From: Phycisphaerae bacterium
GTDB lineage: Bacteria > Planctomycetota > Phycisphaerae > UBA1845
NCBI GenBank assembly: GCA_028289375.1
Contig: JANQQK010000078.1
Span: 1 to 64,000 of the forward strand
Direction of reading: 5' to 3'
DNA length: 64,000 nucleotides
The position numbers and the translations under genes are program-made. The notes beneath the pieces were generated by a model that worked only from the letters and a program-made list of their open reading frames with translations, was not told the origin of the DNA and did not search any database. Each line of letters begins with the position of its first letter. Position 1 is the stretch's first letter. Shown piece by piece: positions 34,796 through 43,585 of the stretch.

Positions 34796-36034
34796 TTATA
34801 CTGGTTGTACGACCGATGGTGCGTCACTGACTTCCGCTGCGGTCCGTCGTGGCGTCGCGACTGTCACAGCCTGACGTTTTTTCAGCAGCGACATGATCCG
34901 CAGCATTAGCCATGTCACGCCGACAATGCATGCCATCGTCAAGAGCGAACTCGACGCAATCACCCGCCACCAATGAATGTATACCTTGCCCGTCGTGAAG
35001 TACTGCCAGAATCCCTTGCCACAAAGCAGCACAGCCACACCGACACAAGCGGTCACCATCGGGATGGCGGACCGCGTCTCGAACAGTTTGCCAATCCATC
35101 GCTGCAGCCATGTTCGCTGTGGTGCCCGGGGCAAGGCGATGTCGATGATTTCATCCGCCACGGCAGTCGCCGCCAGCAACAGCATCGCCAGCGTCACGCT
35201 CAAGAGCGCCGCCACCGCACGATAGATCATCCAGTCGGCCAAGTGCCCCTCTTCCATGTAGCGTGACAGCGGATGCACCATCATGCCGAATGTTGCAATC
35301 AGCAGCGCGGCGAGCATGGGCAGAATGATCCGCGAGGGTCTGGCCACCAACGCCGCATCCGCAATCGTCAGCGTGAAGCGCAACCCGTCGCGGACGACGC
35401 TCAATTTCGACCGTCCGATCCGCTCCGAGTAGGTCATCGGGATCTCAACGATTCGCAGATGATCATCCATCAACACCCGCGCACTCATCGCCGGTGTGAA
35501 GTGAAGCCCATCCGGAAGCGGATAAAGACTCTTCAAGGACGTCGCCCGGATCACGCGCATCCCACTGGCCGTGTCCGACACGCGCTTGCGCGCCAACACG
35601 CCGAGCATCATCGCGTACACCTTGTTGCCGATCGTCCGCACCAACGGCATCTGCGAATCAGGTCCCATCCGCGACCCGATCACCACATCCGCCCGCTCCG
35701 CTTCCATGGCATGACACATGTCGCCAAAGTAAAGCGGATCACAAGTTCCATCCGAATCGAGAAACGACAGCAAGTCTCCGCCGCCAGCCTCGAAACCCGC
35801 CTTGATCGCCGCACCGTATCCCTGGTTCTGTTCAAACTCGATCAGTGACACGCCGGCGAAAGAGCGTGCGATCTCAGCCGTACGATCCGTAGACCCATCG
35901 CTGACAACCACGATGTTCACGTCTGTCACCGGCGACGCGTTGCAGATGTGCGGCACCGCCTCCTGACAACGCCGGATCGTGCTGCCGATGGCTTCCTCTT
36001 CGTTCAACGCCGGAATGACAATGGTCAGCTTCAC
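34796..36034 (-). CDS. family 2 glycosyltransferase with C-terminal membrane domain
   Basis: 412 residues. The N-terminal GT-A domain opens with LTIVIPALNEEEAIG and has VVSDGSTDRTAEIA, the acidic LSFLDSDGTCDP and an RMGPDS region; this is the dolichyl-phosphate-mannose/undecaprenyl-phosphate-sugar synthase style of GT2. Four hydrophobic helices follow (about 228-392), the last two being separated by a long loop. Start GTG 36034 has GAGGAG seven bases upstream. It probably makes a polyprenyl-phosphate sugar for the GT-C-like enzyme encoded upstream in the same operon. Confidence 0.9.
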   Translation of the reverse strand: MKLTIVIPALNEEEAIGSTIRRCQEAVPHICNASPVTDVNIVVVSDGSTDRTAEIARSFAGVSLIEFEQNQGYGAAIKAGFEAGGGDLLSFLDSDGTCDPLYFGDMCHAMEAERADVVIGSRMGPDSQMPLVRTIGNKVYAMMLGVLARKRVSDTASGMRVIRATSLKSLYPLPDGLHFTPAMSARVLMDDHLRIVEIPMTYSERIGRSKLSVVRDGLRFTLTIADAALVARPSRIILPMLAALLIATFGMMVHPLSRYMEEGHLADWMIYRAVAALLSVTLAMLLLAATAVADEIIDIALPRAPQRTWLQRWIGKLFETRSAIPMVTACVGVAVLLCGKGFWQYFTTGKVYIHWWRVIASSSLLTMACIVGVTWLMLRIMSLLKKRQAVTVATPRRTAAEVSDAPSVVQPV

Positions 36035-36081
36035 GCGCAGACTCCTCTCGCAGGCAAGACACAACGGTCCCTCTCGGTGGG

Positions 36082-38067
36082 TTATCGCCCGTTCGCCAGT
36101 CTGGCTGAACGCAAATCCGGCTTGGATACGGGCACTTTTCGAATGACGTGGTAGACCCGCGTGATAGGCCCTCCCGGCGAGAGTGGGGCGTGGGAGTCGT
36201 CGTAGACGAGCCGAAGGGTGTAGGCGGTGGATTGTGCAGCCGGCATGGCGTTGCCGTCTCCGCGGACATAGACGTAATCAACGCTCGGCGGCAGGGCGTT
36301 CGCATCCGGCGCATGCACGGCCAGCATCCGTCGCCACTGCACCGGATCGATCACGCGGTTTGAGAGCGCTTCCCCTGACAGTGCATACGTCATCGTTTCC
36401 GATTCCGACTCGGTATTCAGCACGACCGACCCCGGCGCAATCACATCGAACAAATCGGGCGTCAGGTAGAACGCGGGACGATGCCAATTGCCGTCCCGCA
36501 GCCGCCCGGCCAGATCGCGCGCCGGCTGCAACCCCGCGATCGCCCCCGACACGCACAATCCGATCGACGCTGCGTAAGCCATCGATCGTGGTCGTGACTG
36601 CAGCAGCCACTCCACACCCATCACGCCGACAGGTATCGCGAGGAGAATCGTTGCCAATGAATAGCGCGTGTACATCTTGAACTGCGTCAGGTGCAGGAGC
36701 AGTCCTACACCGATCACGCCCACGATCATCCAACGGCGGAACGCTGTGTCCCCACGTTTGCGCCGCGAGAGGAGCGTCCCGATCGCAAGCAACAGGCCAA
36801 GCGGAACGATCATCGCGTATGTCGCACCGGTCCCATCCTCAACGCCATACCCATACCCACTGCCGAATTTGAATTCCCGCCACGGCAGGACCATCAGTTT
36901 CCAGACGCGCTCCACAATCGGCAGCGATGCAACGCTTCCCGAAGACGCAAAGATCTCGTTGAGCGGTGTTCCGCCATGCGTCCACTCGCCATCCGCATAC
37001 GCCAGCGGGTAGAGCGGCTGCCCGGTGACCAGATACGCCCGCAGCGGCCAAAACCACATACCCGCCACACAACACGCGCCAAACGTCAGCCCGGAAACCG
37101 TCAGTCGATCCAAGAGGCCGCATTCCGTCCGCCGCAACCGCCATGCAACCAGCAACACGCCGCACCCCAGCACGACTGCCAGCACCCAGTAGGTCGTGCG
37201 CGTCCCGGCTGCAATCCCCGCCGCCAGCCCAGCCACACCCATCAGCAGGCACATGTGCTTCGCGCGATCGACGCGCGTCGCCGACAGAATGGCCAGCAGT
37301 CCCGCCAGCCAGAAAGACGCCGCGAACAGATCGACGTAATTCGAATACATCTGATAGATGACGACGGGCGTCGACAACATCAAGCCAGCCGCCATCCACC
37401 GACCGACAACGCCCACGCCAAGCAGCGCTGCGATCTCAAAAAGCACCAACGCTGCGAGCAGACCCTGAGGCACGCTGATGATTGGCAACAGACGCTCGAA
37501 CCCACCCGCCAGCAGAATCATGGCCGGAACATCGCCGCCGGCTGCCTGTGCCATGTGCGGACTGAACGGCGGCAATGTCAGTGCGCCATCCTGCACCCAC
37601 AGCACCGCCGCCGGAAGATGGTAATGCACCGAATCGTAGCCCGTCGGGAAGCGTGACAGCGCGTCGACCAGAAACACAAAGTGTGTCCCCGCCAGAATCA
37701 GCACCGGCACAAACCAGGTCCGGGACCATCGTCGCGGCTGTGTTGGGACGCATGTAGGTGTGTCGTCGCCTTTGAACGGCACGACAGTGCGTGCGAGCAT
37801 GACAAGTGCGACAACCAGAACGGCGAACGTCGCGAGAATCCACCATGGTCTTACGATCCGAACCTGCTCGAACAACGACAGCGCCCCGAGAATCTGCACC
37901 GCGATCATCAACGCGGCTGTCGGCACCACCGCCGACAACGCCAGTGCACTCCCCGGTCGCCGCACGCCGGCACGTCGCAGGATCGGTCGTGACCAACACA
38001 CGCCGACCAACCAGACGGCTGCCATCCCGACGACGGCCCATGGCTGGAATGTCACCAGACCTGTCAT
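36082..38067 (-). CDS. polytopic membrane protein, GT-C (GT39/ArnT-like) glycosyltransferase candidate
   Basis: 661 residues with about 13 hydrophobic segments. The first large loop after a helix contains DALSRFPTGYDSVHYHLPAAVLW; acidic residues in this loop are a GT-C hallmark, and the later architecture (many helices, then a soluble C-terminal domain from about 560) fits PMT/ArnT-like enzymes that use lipid-linked sugars. Classification rests on pattern, not on a definite motif. The ATG overlaps closely with the end of the small gene upstream (the TGA is two bases before the ATG), and GT2 follows after 47 bases. Confidence 0.8.
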   Translation of the reverse strand: MTGLVTFQPWAVVGMAAVWLVGVCWSRPILRRAGVRRPGSALALSAVVPTAALMIAVQILGALSLFEQVRIVRPWWILATFAVLVVALVMLARTVVPFKGDDTPTCVPTQPRRWSRTWFVPVLILAGTHFVFLVDALSRFPTGYDSVHYHLPAAVLWVQDGALTLPPFSPHMAQAAGGDVPAMILLAGGFERLLPIISVPQGLLAALVLFEIAALLGVGVVGRWMAAGLMLSTPVVIYQMYSNYVDLFAASFWLAGLLAILSATRVDRAKHMCLLMGVAGLAAGIAAGTRTTYWVLAVVLGCGVLLVAWRLRRTECGLLDRLTVSGLTFGACCVAGMWFWPLRAYLVTGQPLYPLAYADGEWTHGGTPLNEIFASSGSVASLPIVERVWKLMVLPWREFKFGSGYGYGVEDGTGATYAMIVPLGLLLAIGTLLSRRKRGDTAFRRWMIVGVIGVGLLLHLTQFKMYTRYSLATILLAIPVGVMGVEWLLQSRPRSMAYAASIGLCVSGAIAGLQPARDLAGRLRDGNWHRPAFYLTPDLFDVIAPGSVVLNTESESETMTYALSGEALSNRVIDPVQWRRMLAVHAPDANALPPSVDYVYVRGDGNAMPAAQSTAYTLRLVYDDSHAPLSPGGPITRVYHVIRKVPVSKPDLRSARLANGR

Positions 38068-38068
38068 C

Positions 38069-38224
38069 TCACAGCTTCTCCATCAGCCGCTTCAGTTCGG
38101 TCCAGAAGATCGGCACTGCCCGCGAAGACAGCAGGTATGTCACCAACGACGCCGCCATGACGGCCAGCGCAACCCAACCCTTCCACCGTGCCGCTTCACC
38201 ATGACCTCTCGATGCGCGCTCCAT
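38069..38224 (-). CDS. 51-residue single-helix membrane peptide
   Basis: A short gene reading MERASRGHGEAARWKGW, then one hydrophobic helix (VALAVMAASLVTYLL), then a C-terminal RLMEKL. Its TGA is one base before the ATG of the GT-C-like gene, an arrangement that implies coupled translation, and it is first in the minus-strand operon. It may be an accessory subunit of that enzyme. No ribosome-binding site is obvious. Support comes from position and membrane topology. Confidence 0.6.
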   Translation of the reverse strand: MERASRGHGEAARWKGWVALAVMAASLVTYLLSSRAVPIFWTELKRLMEKL

Positions 38225-38272
38225 CCCATGATTATCGGTACCAACGACCGCCCGAATGAAACGCCGACCAAC

Positions 38273-38301
38273 TTGGCGTGACCTGCCCCAACGCCTACAC
38301 T
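38273..38301 (+). promoter_or_regulatory. sigma-70 promoter of truD
   Basis: TTGGCG (38273-38278) and TACACT (38296-38301) are separated by exactly 17 bases. The ATG of truD is at 38311, nine bases after the -10 hexamer, so the transcript would begin at or just before the start codon. Confidence 0.6.
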
Positions 38302-38310
38302 CGGCCCGCC

Positions 38311-39546
38311 ATGCACGAATGGAATCCGACGCACACGAACGAACTTCCCTACCTCTCAGCCGACGTTCCCGGCATTGGCGGTGAGATCAGGCAGCATATC
38401 GAGGATTTCCAGGTCGAGGAGGTACCCGCCTATCAGCCCTGCGGCGAGGGGACACACGTCTATCTCAGGGTTGAAAAGAAGGGTCTGACCACCATGGACC
38501 TTACCCGCAAGGTGGCCGCCCAACTCGGCAAGCAGTCCCGCGATGTCGGTTTCGCCGGTCTGAAGGACGCCCGCGCCGTCACCCGCCAATGGCTTAGCGT
38601 TGAACATGTCGACGAGAAGCAGGTCGAGGCCATCGATCTGCCCAATGCGCGGGTTCTCGATATCTCCCGCCACACCAACAAGCTCAAGCTCGGCCACCTT
38701 CGCGCGAACCGCTTCCTGATTCGCATCAGAGACGCCCACGATTCCGGTGGTGATCGCGCACGCCGCATCAAGGACATGCTGACACAACGCGGCATGCCCA
38801 ATTACTTCGGGCCTCAGCGATTCGGCATCCGTGGCGACAACGCGCTTATCGGACGTGCTGCCCTCGTCGGCGATTTCGACACCGCGCTGGCCGTCATGCT
38901 CGGAAGGCCCACCGCCGCCGACCATGGCGACATCCGCAAGGCACGCCAGTTGTTCGACGAAGGAAAGCTCCGCGAAGCGAAAGACGCCTGGCCTTACACG
39001 TCGCGACAACAGAAGGGCGTGCTGCAATCACTCATACGCATGAAAGGCAACGCCCGCCGAGCATGGCGCGCGATGGACCACAGCCTGCGACGGTTGATGA
39101 TCTCCGCCTTCCAAAGTCAGTTATTCAACGACGTGCTCGCGGCGCGCATCAACGAGATCGATCGACTGCAGGATGGCGACGTCGCCATGAAGCACGCCAA
39201 CAACGCCTGCTTCCTTGTCGAACAGGCCGACGTCGAGCAACCCCGCTGCGATGCCTTCGAGATTTCGCCGACCGGTCCGATCTTCGGTCATCGCGTCAAG
39301 AACACCGGTGGTGCACCGCGTGACCTCGAAGACCGCGTCCTCAAGACAGCCAAAATCGATCTTGATGCGTTTCGATCCAAGGATGGCATGAAATTCCCCG
39401 GCGAACGTCGTGCCCTCCGCGTGCGCCCCGAGGATGTCGACGTCACCAGTGGCACGGACGACAACGGCCCCCACGTGTCACTCGCCTTCACGCTTCCTCC
39501 CGGTTGCTACGCGACATCCGTGACGCGGGAAGTCTGCAAATCCTGA
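38311..39546 (+). CDS. truD: tRNA pseudouridine(13) synthase TruD
   Basis: 411 residues. The family signature GFAGLKDARAVTRQWLSV contains the catalytic Asp86. IRQHIEDFQVEEVPAYQPCGEGTHVYLRVEKKGLTT is shortened here to key parts: VEEVP and GEGTHVYLRVEK are the N-terminal TruD pattern, and NYFGPQRFG marks the start of the inserted TRUD domain. The enzyme isomerises U13 in tRNA-Glu and others. ATG 38311 is used; a GC-rich upstream extension to 38278 overlaps the promoter and is unlikely. It converges on modC with 12 bases between stops. Confidence 0.93.
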   Translation: MHEWNPTHTNELPYLSADVPGIGGEIRQHIEDFQVEEVPAYQPCGEGTHVYLRVEKKGLTTMDLTRKVAAQLGKQSRDVGFAGLKDARAVTRQWLSVEHVDEKQVEAIDLPNARVLDISRHTNKLKLGHLRANRFLIRIRDAHDSGGDRARRIKDMLTQRGMPNYFGPQRFGIRGDNALIGRAALVGDFDTALAVMLGRPTAADHGDIRKARQLFDEGKLREAKDAWPYTSRQQKGVLQSLIRMKGNARRAWRAMDHSLRRLMISAFQSQLFNDVLAARINEIDRLQDGDVAMKHANNACFLVEQADVEQPRCDAFEISPTGPIFGHRVKNTGGAPRDLEDRVLKTAKIDLDAFRSKDGMKFPGERRALRVRPEDVDVTSGTDDNGPHVSLAFTLPPGCYATSVTREVCKS

Positions 39547-39558
39547 GCATCCGGCCAC

Positions 39559-40653
39559 TTACCGCGAAAGCGACGATTCCTCGATCACGTAAATCGACCA
39601 TGTCTTGATCAGCAGATGCACGCGCGTGCCAACTTGCAGCTTCATGCTGTCGATGGATTTTCGCGTCACACGCGCGCGAAGCGTCACCTGCTCATCAACC
39701 GCCACAATCAGTTGGATCTCTGCACCCACTTCGATTTGCTTCACTGTCCCGGCGAACTGATTCCGCGCACTCGTTCCGGTGATCTGACCCTTCGCCACCA
39801 ACACATCCTCAGGCCGAAACGCCACCGACGCATCAGCCCCAATCGCGTGCGGCAGGGCGGGCACCATCAACGTCAGGTCGCCCACGCGCAACGCGCTCGT
39901 GTGGTCCTCGCTATCGTGCGACACCACCACCCCGGTCAACAGATTCTCCGTCCCGCTAAGGCGCGCCAACGGCACCGACGTGGGAGCATGCAACACGTCG
40001 CGAGGGACGCCGTCATCGACGATCCGCCCATCGCCCATCATCAGCATCCGATCCCCGATTTGCATCGCCTCCGTCGCACTGTGCGTCACGTACACAAAGG
40101 GCACGCCCGATTCGCGTTGAACCTCCCGAAGCTGCCGAACGAGCGACTGCCGTGTCGGCACGTCCACCGCCGACATCGGTTCATCCAAAAGCAGCAACGC
40201 GGGCTTGGCGGCCAACGCCCGAATGAGTGACACACGCTGCTGCTCACCGCCCGAAAGCGTCGCGGGCCTTCGATCCGATAGGTCAGCCAATCCCAGGCGA
40301 CCCAGCCAACCGTCAACATCAAACGCACGATCACCATGCGTGGCTGCGTAGGCGATGTTCTCCCGCGTGGTCATGTGCGGAAAGAGCGTCGGCGTTTGAA
40401 AAAGATAGCCGACGCGTCGCCGCCGAATCGGCAAGCACACACCCCGCACGCGATCCACCAAGATCCGCCCATCGAGCGACACGCTCCCACGGTCAGGCTG
40501 TTCAATCCCCGCAATGCAGCGCAACGTCGTGGTCTTGCCCGCACCGCTGGGTCCGAACAGCACAAGCACGCCATCTTCATGCTCGAACCGCATCCGCAAC
40601 TCAAACGACCCAAACGACCTGGCGATGTCCACCTTCAACATGACAGCATCCAT
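39559..40653 (-). CDS. modC: molybdate ABC transporter ATP-binding protein ModC
   Basis: 364 residues. Walker A GPSGAGKTTT (about 34-43), signature LSGGEQQRVSLIRAL, Walker B ALLLLDEPMSAVD and the H-loop YVTHS are intact. The C-terminal third contains a MOP/TOBE-type domain (NQFAGTVKQIEVGAEIQLIVAVDEQVTLRARVT), diagnostic for the molybdate/tungstate subtype. The ATG overlaps the stop of the upstream modAB fusion by one base (TGATG), so the operon is tightly coupled. It powers molybdate import with the fused permease. Confidence 0.93.
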   Translation of the reverse strand: MDAVMLKVDIARSFGSFELRMRFEHEDGVLVLFGPSGAGKTTTLRCIAGIEQPDRGSVSLDGRILVDRVRGVCLPIRRRRVGYLFQTPTLFPHMTTRENIAYAATHGDRAFDVDGWLGRLGLADLSDRRPATLSGGEQQRVSLIRALAAKPALLLLDEPMSAVDVPTRQSLVRQLREVQRESGVPFVYVTHSATEAMQIGDRMLMMGDGRIVDDGVPRDVLHAPTSVPLARLSGTENLLTGVVVSHDSEDHTSALRVGDLTLMVPALPHAIGADASVAFRPEDVLVAKGQITGTSARNQFAGTVKQIEVGAEIQLIVAVDEQVTLRARVTRKSIDSMKLQVGTRVHLLIKTWSIYVIEESSLSR

Positions 40654-42113
40654 CACCCGTCCGTCTGTGCCCGTCGCTGCAACCGCACGACCAGCAGGAT
40701 CACCGCAAACGAAAACCCGCTCAATGCCAACACCAGCACCTTCGCCGACGCATCATCGTGATTCGTAAACGCATGCAGAATCGCCAACGGCGCCGTCATC
40801 GTCCGCCCCGGGATCATCCCCGCCAGCATGAACGTCGCCCCGAACTCCCCGATCGCCCGCGCGAAACTCAGCACCGCCCCAGCCAGCAACCCATCACGCG
40901 CCAACGGCAACGACACCCGCCAGAATGTCCGCCACCGCGTCGCCCCGAACGTCGCCGACGTCCATTCAAACCGACGATCCACCCGCGCAAACGCCGCCTT
41001 CGCAGACACCACCATCAACGGCAACGCCATCACCGCCGACGCAATCCCCGCCGCCGGCAACGTCAACGCCACTTGCACGCCGAACCACCCATCCAGCCAC
41101 TGCCCCACCCAACCCTCGCGACCCAGCAGCAGGATCAGAACGTACCCCGTCGCCGTTGGCGGCAGCACCAGCGGCAGCACCGCCAACGCATCCACAAACT
41201 CCCGCCCCGGCATCGACGTTCGCGACAACCAGTACCCCACCACCACGCCAATCGGCACCACGAACACCATCGCCCCCAACGCCACCTCCACCGAAAGCCA
41301 CATCGCCCCCCACAAGTCGATCGACGTGCGTGCTGACCGAACCGCCGTGGACGTTTCACGGGTATCACCCGCAGGTGGAAAACCATGGCCGTTCAGAATC
41401 GCCCGTCCATGCTCGCCGCCCAAAAACGCCACGAACGCGTGTGCCACTTCATGGCACGCACCATCTGACAGAACGACCGCCGGATAGACGATTGCATCGT
41501 GCGATTCCTTCGGCGCTGCATCCAACACGTCAAGCCCCGCCAACCGTGCATCGGTTGCGTAGACAATCCCCGCGTCCACCGCACGCGTCTCAACATACGT
41601 CAGCAGTTGCCGAGCATTGGCCGCGTGCACGAGTCGATCCGCCACCGCGTCACGCACGCCAGCATGATCCAAGACCTGTAGCGCATAGTCCCCGATCGGC
41701 ACGCCGGGCTGACCGATACCGATTCGCCCACAATCGGTCAGATGCGCGAATGACGCACAATTGTCTCCGCGACCGACCAGAACCAACCGATTCCCCGCCA
41801 CGTCGACAACGTCGTCCGCCGCCGCGATCCCACGCTGAATCAACCAGTCCACCGGACCGCGTCCCGCCGCCACGAACACATCCACGCTCGCCCCAGCCTC
41901 GATCTGTCGCGCCAGCAGATTCGATCCCCCCGCATTGACCTGCACCGTCACCCCCGAATGCTCGGCTTCAAATTGCACCGCCACATCAGCCACTGCATCC
42001 GTCAGACTCGACGCGACCGACACGATGAGCGCATCGCAATCCCCGCGTGCCGGCATCGCCGCCGCGAGCACCATCAACACCACCATCAAGCGCGAAAAAC
42101 CGATCATCCTCAT
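40653..42113 (-). CDS. molybdate transporter: ModA binding protein fused to ModB permease
   Basis: 486 residues. A signal peptide (residues 1-24, ending AMPARG) precedes a periplasmic ModA domain (about 25-255) with VSVASSLTDAV, VNAGGSNLLARQIEAGA and GIVYATDA. After a linker of about 40 residues a ModB permease follows, with five or so helices, DALAVLPLVLPPTATGYVL and the ABC-coupling EAA region GATRWRTFWRVSLPLARDGLLAG. Normally modA and modB are separate genes. Here the binding protein would be tethered to its own permease. The start codon is ATG 42113 or ATG 42107. modC follows with overlap. Confidence 0.92.
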   Translation of the reverse strand: MRMIGFSRLMVVLMVLAAAMPARGDCDALIVSVASSLTDAVADVAVQFEAEHSGVTVQVNAGGSNLLARQIEAGASVDVFVAAGRGPVDWLIQRGIAAADDVVDVAGNRLVLVGRGDNCASFAHLTDCGRIGIGQPGVPIGDYALQVLDHAGVRDAVADRLVHAANARQLLTYVETRAVDAGIVYATDARLAGLDVLDAAPKESHDAIVYPAVVLSDGACHEVAHAFVAFLGGEHGRAILNGHGFPPAGDTRETSTAVRSARTSIDLWGAMWLSVEVALGAMVFVVPIGVVVGYWLSRTSMPGREFVDALAVLPLVLPPTATGYVLILLLGREGWVGQWLDGWFGVQVALTLPAAGIASAVMALPLMVVSAKAAFARVDRRFEWTSATFGATRWRTFWRVSLPLARDGLLAGAVLSFARAIGEFGATFMLAGMIPGRTMTAPLAILHAFTNHDDASAKVLVLALSGFSFAVILLVVRLQRRAQTDG

Positions 42114-42223
42114 GCCGATCGAACCGTATCCCCCGCGACCACGCCACGCAACCAACCCTTGACGAGCCGCCGCTTCAGACAGATAAGACAACCCGAATTG
42201 GTGCAACACCGTTGGAGAAACCC

Positions 42224-42790
42224 ATGTCGATCATCGTCGCCGTCAAAAAACGCGGCAAGACCGTCGTCGCCGCCGACACACTCTACCTCACAGGATCTCA
42301 CAAGAACTACTCGGACGAACTCGTCGGCCGATCCAAGGTACGCAAGGTCGGCTCATCCGTTGTCGGCGTCACCGGCTGGTCCATTTACCTCAACATCTTC
42401 GATCACTTTGTCGAGAAGCAGCGCATTCCGGCGCTCAAGAACGAACTCGTCGTTTTCGATTTCTTTCTCAGATTCTGGCGTGACCTTCGTGAACGCTACA
42501 CGCTCGTCAAGGATCTCCGCGACAACGCCGACTGCCCCTTCGGAGATCTCGACTCCAGCTTCCTCGTCGTCAATCGCTATGGCATGTTCGACGTCCACGG
42601 CAACATGACCGTCTTTCAACATCGCGACTTCTGTGCCATCGGCAGTGGCGCACCCTACGCCTACGGCGCCCTCCACGCCCTCTACGATGACATCAACAGC
42701 CCGAAGGAACTCGCCCAACGCGCCGTCGAAGCCGCCATCCGTTTCGACGACGGCTGCGGTGGTGACACCGAATTCTTTCCAGTGAAGTAA
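42224..42790 (+). CDS. HslV/proteasome-like Ntn hydrolase
   Basis: 188 residues. After the initiator Met the chain begins SIIVAVKKRGKTVVAADT, which parallels HslV (TTIVAVRRxGKVVIAGDG): a possible N-terminal nucleophile (Ser in place of Thr), the conserved Asp at position 18 and Lys in K-V-R-K-V. The later segment CAIGSGAPYAYGALHAL matches the HslV GSGGxxAxAAAxAL segment. TTGGAG at 42211-42216 fixes ATG 42224. No HslU or other ATPase gene lies beside it. Function unknown; proteolysis is inference. Confidence 0.75.
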   Translation: MSIIVAVKKRGKTVVAADTLYLTGSHKNYSDELVGRSKVRKVGSSVVGVTGWSIYLNIFDHFVEKQRIPALKNELVVFDFFLRFWRDLRERYTLVKDLRDNADCPFGDLDSSFLVVNRYGMFDVHGNMTVFQHRDFCAIGSGAPYAYGALHALYDDINSPKELAQRAVEAAIRFDDGCGGDTEFFPVK

Positions 42791-42800
42791 CGTGCAACCG

Positions 42801-43556
42801 TCAGCGTTGTCGCTGACAATTCCGACAGAAATAGGTCGATCGCCTGGCCGACCCCTGAATGATCCTGGCGATGATCGTCCCACATGCTGGGCAGGGCGAT
42901 CCAGCACGTCGATACACCCGATGCGACCAGCGCCCACCCTGACGGTAACTCTCCCACAAGACCGTCGTCATCGCATCCACCAGCGTCCTCATCACGGAAC
43001 CTGATAGCCCATTCGCCGTTGCTGTCGGATCAACGCCCGCCAGAAAGAGCGCCTCGCTCTTGGCCACGTTGCCCACCCCCGAGACAACCGACTGATCCAT
43101 GATGACCTCACCGATCGGCTGCGACCGTGACATCAGCCGCTCCATCACGTCGTCGCGATCCAGACCATCCGCCATGAGATCAGGACCCAGCGTCGCGAGC
43201 TTCGCCTCCAGACCTTCCCCATCCATCACCCGCATCGACTGCCCGCCGAAGTTACACACCGTCGCCGCCCCGACGTACAACCCCAGCCACGCCCGCTCCG
43301 GCGGAAACAACAACTGCCCGTCGATCCGCCGCCAACGCCCGCGCATCAACACCTGATTGTGCAGGTACGTCCCATCCGAAAACGCAAACGCAAGGTGCTT
43401 ACCCTTGCACCACACCCGTTCAACGACCGCCCCCGCAACCGACTCCGCAAATGCAGAAAGCGTCAGGCGCGTCGTCCAACACGACACCACCCGACGCCCG
43501 ATCAGTTGCCTCGAAAGTCGTTCCGCCGTCAGCCTGACCTGAGGCCCCTCAGCCAT
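42801..43556 (-). CDS. Fpg/Nei family DNA glycosylase
   Basis: 251 residues. The N-terminus is MAEGPQVRLTAERL, with Glu3 as in Fpg/Nei but Ala at position 2 where the catalytic proline normally sits. The H2TH region (IMDQSVVSGVGNVAKSEALFLAGVDP) is well conserved, including the DNA-binding Asn-Val-Ala-K segment. A zinc finger C-P-A-C ... C-R-N-C ends the protein. The family excises oxidised bases and cleaves the strand by beta/delta elimination. The next gene converges 10 bases away. The missing Pro2 needs attention. Confidence 0.9.
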   Translation of the reverse strand: MAEGPQVRLTAERLSRQLIGRRVVSCWTTRLTLSAFAESVAGAVVERVWCKGKHLAFAFSDGTYLHNQVLMRGRWRRIDGQLLFPPERAWLGLYVGAATVCNFGGQSMRVMDGEGLEAKLATLGPDLMADGLDRDDVMERLMSRSQPIGEVIMDQSVVSGVGNVAKSEALFLAGVDPTATANGLSGSVMRTLVDAMTTVLWESYRQGGRWSHRVYRRAGSPCPACGTIIARIIQGSARRSTYFCRNCQRQR

Positions 43557-43585
43557 GCCACATGCTTATCTCGACGACCGAAGCA

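Noticed and set aside
36691-37656. 321-codon plus-strand frame inside the GT-C-like gene
   Set aside because: Composition is Gln/Arg/His/Pro-rich as expected for an antisense shadow; the minus-strand protein has regular membrane helices.
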